Shown here: positions 6,902 through 9,479 of the stretch, piece by piece
Layout of the letters: every line of letters begins with the position of its first letter
Numbering within the stretch: the first letter of the stretch is position 1
NCBI GenBank assembly: GCA_003542355.1
Contig: DPKU01000136.1
Coordinates: 1 to 9,479 of the forward strand
From: Clostridiales bacterium
GTDB taxonomy: Bacteria; Bacillota; Clostridia; Peptostreptococcales; Anaerovoracaceae
Direction: 5' to 3'
DNA length: 9,479 nt
The notes under the pieces: model-generated
The model's database searches: none
Told to the model about the DNA's origin: nothing
The model's input: only the letters and a program-made list of their open reading frames with translations
Program-made: the position numbers and the translations under genes

Positions 6902-6932
6902 TGTTAGCACTCACCCATAAAGAGTGCTAACA
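6902..6932. promoter_or_regulatory. CIRCE operator for HrcA
   Basis: TTAGCACTC (6904-6912), a 9-nt spacer and GAGTGCTAA (6922-6930) match the CIRCE consensus exactly. The arms extend by two further paired bases each to TGTTAGCACTC and GAGTGCTAACA. It sits at the predicted transcription start of hrcA and within the 5' untranslated region. HrcA encoded directly downstream would bind here and repress its own operon until heat or misfolded protein depletes active repressor. Confidence 0.98.
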
Positions 6933-6972
6933 AAATATTCAGACACAGACCGAATCAGAAAAGGAGGTCTCC

Positions 6973-8016
6973 ATGGAGCTCAGTGAACGAAAACTGCAAA
7001 TCCTTCACGCGATCGTGGCCGACTTCATCTATTCGGCCGAACCGGTAGGCAGCCGGACACTTTCGCGAAAATACGACATGGGCATCAGTCCTGCCACGAT
7101 CCGAAATGAAATGTCTGATTTGGAGGATATGGGCTTTCTAAGCCATCCCCACACCTCAGCGGGGCGTATTCCATCCGATAAAGCCTATCGTCTCTACGTA
7201 AACCAGATGATGAAGGACTACCAGATCCCCGAAGCAGAAAAGACGATCATCGCAGAGAAGCTCACGCAAAATGTACGGGAGCTGGAGCGGACGGTCCACT
7301 ATGCGGCGACCCTGCTGTCGGAAATCACGAACCTGGCTTCTTTTGCCATTACGCCCAACAGAACAGAAAACACGCTGAAATATGTCAGTTTCCTTCCTGT
7401 GGACGAACGGACGGTCGTTCTGACGATCATCGGTGAGGATGGGAAGGTGAGCAGTGCCAACATTAGACTGGAGCACGACTACACCAACGAAAATCTGGAA
7501 TTGCTGTCACGGGTCCTGACACACAACTTCAAAGGGAAGACCATCAATAATATACTGACGCTGGATATCGTGAAAGCTTTTGAGAACGACATGTTCGCCA
7601 TCCACGACTTTGCACAGCGGATCGCTCCGGATTTTCTGGATACACTGGAACGTATGCTGTCAGTAGACTTATACATGGAAGGATTGACCAACATCTTTTC
7701 CATTCCCGAGTACAACGATATCGACAAAGCCCGATGTTTCATCGAAATGGTGCAGAAAAAGCAGCAGTTCACCGAAGTGCTGGTCAACCGGGAGAACGGA
7801 TTGATCATCACCATCGGAAGCGAGAATGCGGAAGCCTACATGAAGGACTGCAGTCTGGTCACTGCCGACTATCGTATCGATGGCAGGCTGGTGGGAAAGA
7901 TCGGCGTCATCGGTCCTACCCGGATGAAGTACGGAGAGATCACGTCAGTGCTAAAATATATGTCTGACAATATCAGCGAGACATTTCAGGTAAAGGGAGA
8001 AAAAAAAGATGAGTGA
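6973..8016 (+). CDS. hrcA: Heat-inducible transcription repressor HrcA
   Basis: Repressor of class I heat-shock genes; it dimerises, binds CIRCE and is kept active by the GroE chaperonin in studied Bacillota. At 347 residues it has the usual length. The N-terminal winged-helix region (about 4-75) shows LSERKLQILHAIVADFI, EPVGSRTLSRKY, the recognition-helix segment ISPATIRNEMSDLEDMGFL and the wing HPHTSAGRIPSDKAYRLYV. A GAF-like domain interrupted by the dimerisation insert follows, ending with VIGPTRMKYGEITSVLKYMS near the C terminus. The ATG follows a strong AAGGAGGT (6961-6968). The stop overlaps the grpE start as ATGAGTGA. Being first gene behind its own operator implies autoregulation. 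Confidence 0.97.
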   Translation: MELSERKLQILHAIVADFIYSAEPVGSRTLSRKYDMGISPATIRNEMSDLEDMGFLSHPHTSAGRIPSDKAYRLYVNQMMKDYQIPEAEKTIIAEKLTQNVRELERTVHYAATLLSEITNLASFAITPNRTENTLKYVSFLPVDERTVVLTIIGEDGKVSSANIRLEHDYTNENLELLSRVLTHNFKGKTINNILTLDIVKAFENDMFAIHDFAQRIAPDFLDTLERMLSVDLYMEGLTNIFSIPEYNDIDKARCFIEMVQKKQQFTEVLVNRENGLIITIGSENAEAYMKDCSLVTADYRIDGRLVGKIGVIGPTRMKYGEITSVLKYMSDNISETFQVKGEKKDE

Positions 8017-8542
8017 AGAAAAGCGAAAGAAGAGCAAGCACGGACCGGAGGCAGAGATGCCAGACCAGCCTCAGGCGGCACCCGAAGAGACCAATGAAGT
8101 GCCGGATCAGGAGGAAGAGGATCTTCAGACCCGGTATCTGAGACTGGCGGCTGATTTTCAAAACTTTAGACGCAGGTCCGAGAAAGAAAAGAACGACGTC
8201 TATGCATACGCCAATGAGAAAATCGTATTGGAGTTGCTTGATGTGATAGATAATTTTGAACGTGCCATGGACCACACCTGGGAGGCCGGAGAAGATCGGC
8301 TGATGGAAGGGATGACCATGATCCTGAAACAGCTGTACGGCGTACTGGAGAAGAACCACGTTGAAGTCATCGACGCTTTGGGGCAGAAATTCGACCCGAC
8401 CCACCACGATGCAGTGATGGCCGAGCCGAGCGAGACTTACGAAAGCGGCATGGTCACAAGGGTCATGCAAAAGGGGTATATGCTCAATAAAAAGGTGATT
8501 CGTCCCGCAATGGTAGTTGTAGCGGCGGATCGAACAGTATAG
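8009..8542 (+). CDS. grpE: GrpE nucleotide exchange factor
   Basis: Cochaperone that releases ADP from DnaK and so drives its substrate cycle in the cytosol; dimeric and often a thermosensor. The 177 residues have the expected plan: a charged, low-complexity N terminus (about 1-45), a coiled-coil helix running from TRYLRLAADFQNFRRRSEKEK through the NEKIVLELLDVIDNFERAM region, and the C-terminal beta-domain with GQKFDPTHHDAVM and KGYMLNKKVIRPAMVVVA. Translation starts inside the last codons of hrcA (8-nt overlap) with AAAGGGAGA about 9 nt upstream. Codon use (CTG-rich Leu) resembles hrcA and unlike dnaK, which begins 37 nt later. Confidence 0.97.
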   Translation: MSEEKRKKSKHGPEAEMPDQPQAAPEETNEVPDQEEEDLQTRYLRLAADFQNFRRRSEKEKNDVYAYANEKIVLELLDVIDNFERAMDHTWEAGEDRLMEGMTMILKQLYGVLEKNHVEVIDALGQKFDPTHHDAVMAEPSETYESGMVTRVMQKGYMLNKKVIRPAMVVVAADRTV

Positions 8543-8579
8543 TCAGTAAACGAAAGATAACGTCATTGGAGGTATAAAA

Positions 8580-9449
8580 ATGGGTAAAGTAATAGGTATT
8601 GATTTAGGAACAACGAATTCATGTGTTGCAGTAATGGAAGGTGGAGAAGCTGTCGTTATACCAAATTCCGAGGGCAAGAGGACAACACCATCGATAGTCG
8701 CTTTTACAAAAGACGGCGAGAGACTAGTTGGAGAAACAGCAAAAAGACAAGCTATAACAAACCCTGACAACACTGTGTTATCAATCAAGAGACATATGGG
8801 AACCGATCACAAGGTCACAATCAACGGAAAAACCTATACACCTCAGGATATATCGGCTTTTATTCTGCAAAAACTAAAAACTGATGCTGAAAGCTATTTG
8901 GGAGAAAAGGTGACAGATGCTGTTATTACAGTACCTGCATATTTTACAGACAGTCAACGACAAGCGACAAAGGACGCTGGGAAAATAGCAGGTTTGAATG
9001 TTCTAAGAATAATCAACGAACCAACAGCAGCATCATTGGCTTATGGGATTGACAAAGAAGAAAATCTCCACACAATCATGGTATTTGACTTGGGTGGTGG
9101 TACATTTGATGTTTCCATACTTGAGATTGGCGAGGGTGTTTTTGAAGTTAAAGCAACAAATGGAAACAATCATTTGGGCGGCGAAGATTTCGATGAGGTT
9201 ATTGTTAACTATCTTGCTGACCAGTTCAAAAAGGACAACGGAATAGACCTGAGAAAAGACAAGATGGCATTGCAGAGATTGAGAGAGGCTGCAGAGAATG
9301 CAAAAAAAGAACTTTCATCAACAATGTCAACCAGCATCAATTTGCCATTTATCACTGCCACTCAAGACCTTTGCCAACGGCTACTGGGGACATCCGGCAA
9401 TGAAACTGCCACCAGAGGCCAATCTGATGGCAGTTGCCCATTACCTTGA
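8580..9449 (+). CDS. dnaK: DnaK (Hsp70) N-terminal part, truncated and fused to unrelated sequence
   Basis: ATP-dependent Hsp70 chaperone, of which only residues 1-260 are present; intact DnaK is about 610-640 residues. The nucleotide-binding domain shows IGIDLGTTNSC (phosphate 1), VITVPAYFTDSQRQATKDAG, INEPTAASLAYG and DLGGGTFD (170-177, phosphate 2). The adenosine motif, the rest of the ATPase domain and the whole substrate-binding domain are missing. It lacks the ~25-residue insertion of Gram-negative DnaKs, so it is of Bacillota type. Homology ends at LPFITA (base 9359), where D-A-x-G-P is expected; the next 29 residues up to the stop are an out-of-frame reading of hydrogenase DNA. As drawn it could not be a working chaperone. 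GGAGGT at 8568-8573 supports the start. Codon use differs sharply from hrcA and grpE: 9/21 Ile are ATA, 2/19 Leu are CTG, 8/9 Arg are AGA/AGG. Confidence 0.9.
   Translation: MGKVIGIDLGTTNSCVAVMEGGEAVVIPNSEGKRTTPSIVAFTKDGERLVGETAKRQAITNPDNTVLSIKRHMGTDHKVTINGKTYTPQDISAFILQKLKTDAESYLGEKVTDAVITVPAYFTDSQRQATKDAGKIAGLNVLRIINEPTAASLAYGIDKEENLHTIMVFDLGGGTFDVSILEIGEGVFEVKATNGNNHLGGEDFDEVIVNYLADQFKKDNGIDLRKDKMALQRLREAAENAKKELSSTMSTSINLPFITATQDLCQRLLGTSGNETATRGQSDGSCPLP
9355..9366. other. Chimeric junction between dnaK and hydrogenase sequence
   Basis: DnaK homology stops after the Ala codon at 9357-9359 and hydrogenase homology is clear from about 9364-9370, leaving at most about 10 nt of ambiguity. 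No inverted repeat, target-site duplication or transposase flanks the break, so there is no sign of an insertion sequence. The foreign part is only about 120 nt and reaches the window edge, which suits a chimeric read or misjoin at a contig end better than a biological fusion. Confidence 0.8.
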
Positions 9450-9479
9450 GGCCCTTGATTATCAGCGTAAGGCAACCCA
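9364..9479 (+). CDS. [NiFe]-hydrogenase large subunit, internal fragment (both ends missing)
   Basis: In the frame starting at 9364 the last 116 bases encode 38 residues without a stop, containing FANGYWGHPAMKLPPE and then NLMAVAHYLEALDYQR. This strongly resembles the mid-N-terminal region of group 1 membrane-bound uptake hydrogenase large subunits (HybC/HyaB/HupL type), from remembered family sequences; those enzymes oxidise H2 at a Ni-Fe centre. Neither CxxC pair that ligates nickel lies in this piece. It has no start codon or ribosome binding site and follows dnaK sequence directly, in another frame (+1 relative to dnaK), so it cannot be expressed as drawn. Recognition of the family is firm; source organism and subgroup cannot be told. 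Confidence 0.82.

Noticed and set aside
8517..8543. Possible separate dnaK promoter, TTGTAG and TATAGT at the end of grpE
   Set aside because: The spacer is only 15 nt and the -35 match is weak; cotranscription from the CIRCE promoter explains dnaK expression.
8580..9449. A novel short Hsp70 with a Cys-containing C-terminal tail
   Set aside because: The 29-residue tail is simply hydrogenase DNA read in the wrong frame, and the ATPase domain is cut in the middle, so it is not a designed domain architecture.

Overview
The window (about 9.5 kb) looks like a chromosomal housekeeping segment from a Bacillota/Clostridia-type anaerobe of moderate GC content. The main reasons are the lepA-hemW-hrcA-grpE-dnaK gene order, a perfect CIRCE operator, strong AGGAGG-type ribosome binding sites, and a DnaK without the roughly 25-residue N-terminal insertion of Gram-negative DnaKs. 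It may be the end of a metagenomic or draft contig, because its last ~120 bases do not belong with what precedes them.

Layout, left to right. (1) The 3' part of rsgA (30S-subunit GTPase), followed after 9 nt by rpe (ribulose-phosphate epimerase), ending at a strong symmetrical terminator. (2) rpsT (ribosomal protein S20) on the minus strand, converging on the same terminator. (3) A 139-nt divergent intergenic region with one clear sigma-A-type promoter for rpsT and another for lepA. (4) A tightly packed plus-strand run, lepA > hemW > glpK > a 134-aa cyclic-nucleotide-binding-domain-only protein, with every junction overlapping by 1 to 17 nt, so probably one translationally coupled operon. (5) A stress promoter with a perfect TTGACA box, an 18-bp perfect G/C palindrome filling the spacer, and CIRCE at the expected transcription start. 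It drives hrcA > grpE > dnaK, the autoregulated class I heat-shock operon.

Two things stand out. First, glpK and the truncated Crp-like gene sit between hemW and hrcA, which are usually adjacent in Clostridia. Second, the right end is mosaic. dnaK starts where expected but has codon usage unlike the other genes (9 of 21 Ile codons are ATA, 2 of 19 Leu codons are CTG, no CGC/CGG Arg). At about position 9360, after residue 260, it breaks abruptly into a piece of an uptake-type [NiFe]-hydrogenase large subunit in a different reading frame. The break is most simply a chimeric assembly join at a contig end. The dnaK shift could be a second join or a real gene replacement.

I see no rRNA, tRNA, CRISPR array, insertion sequence or phage gene, and no gene-free stretch longer than 300 bases.
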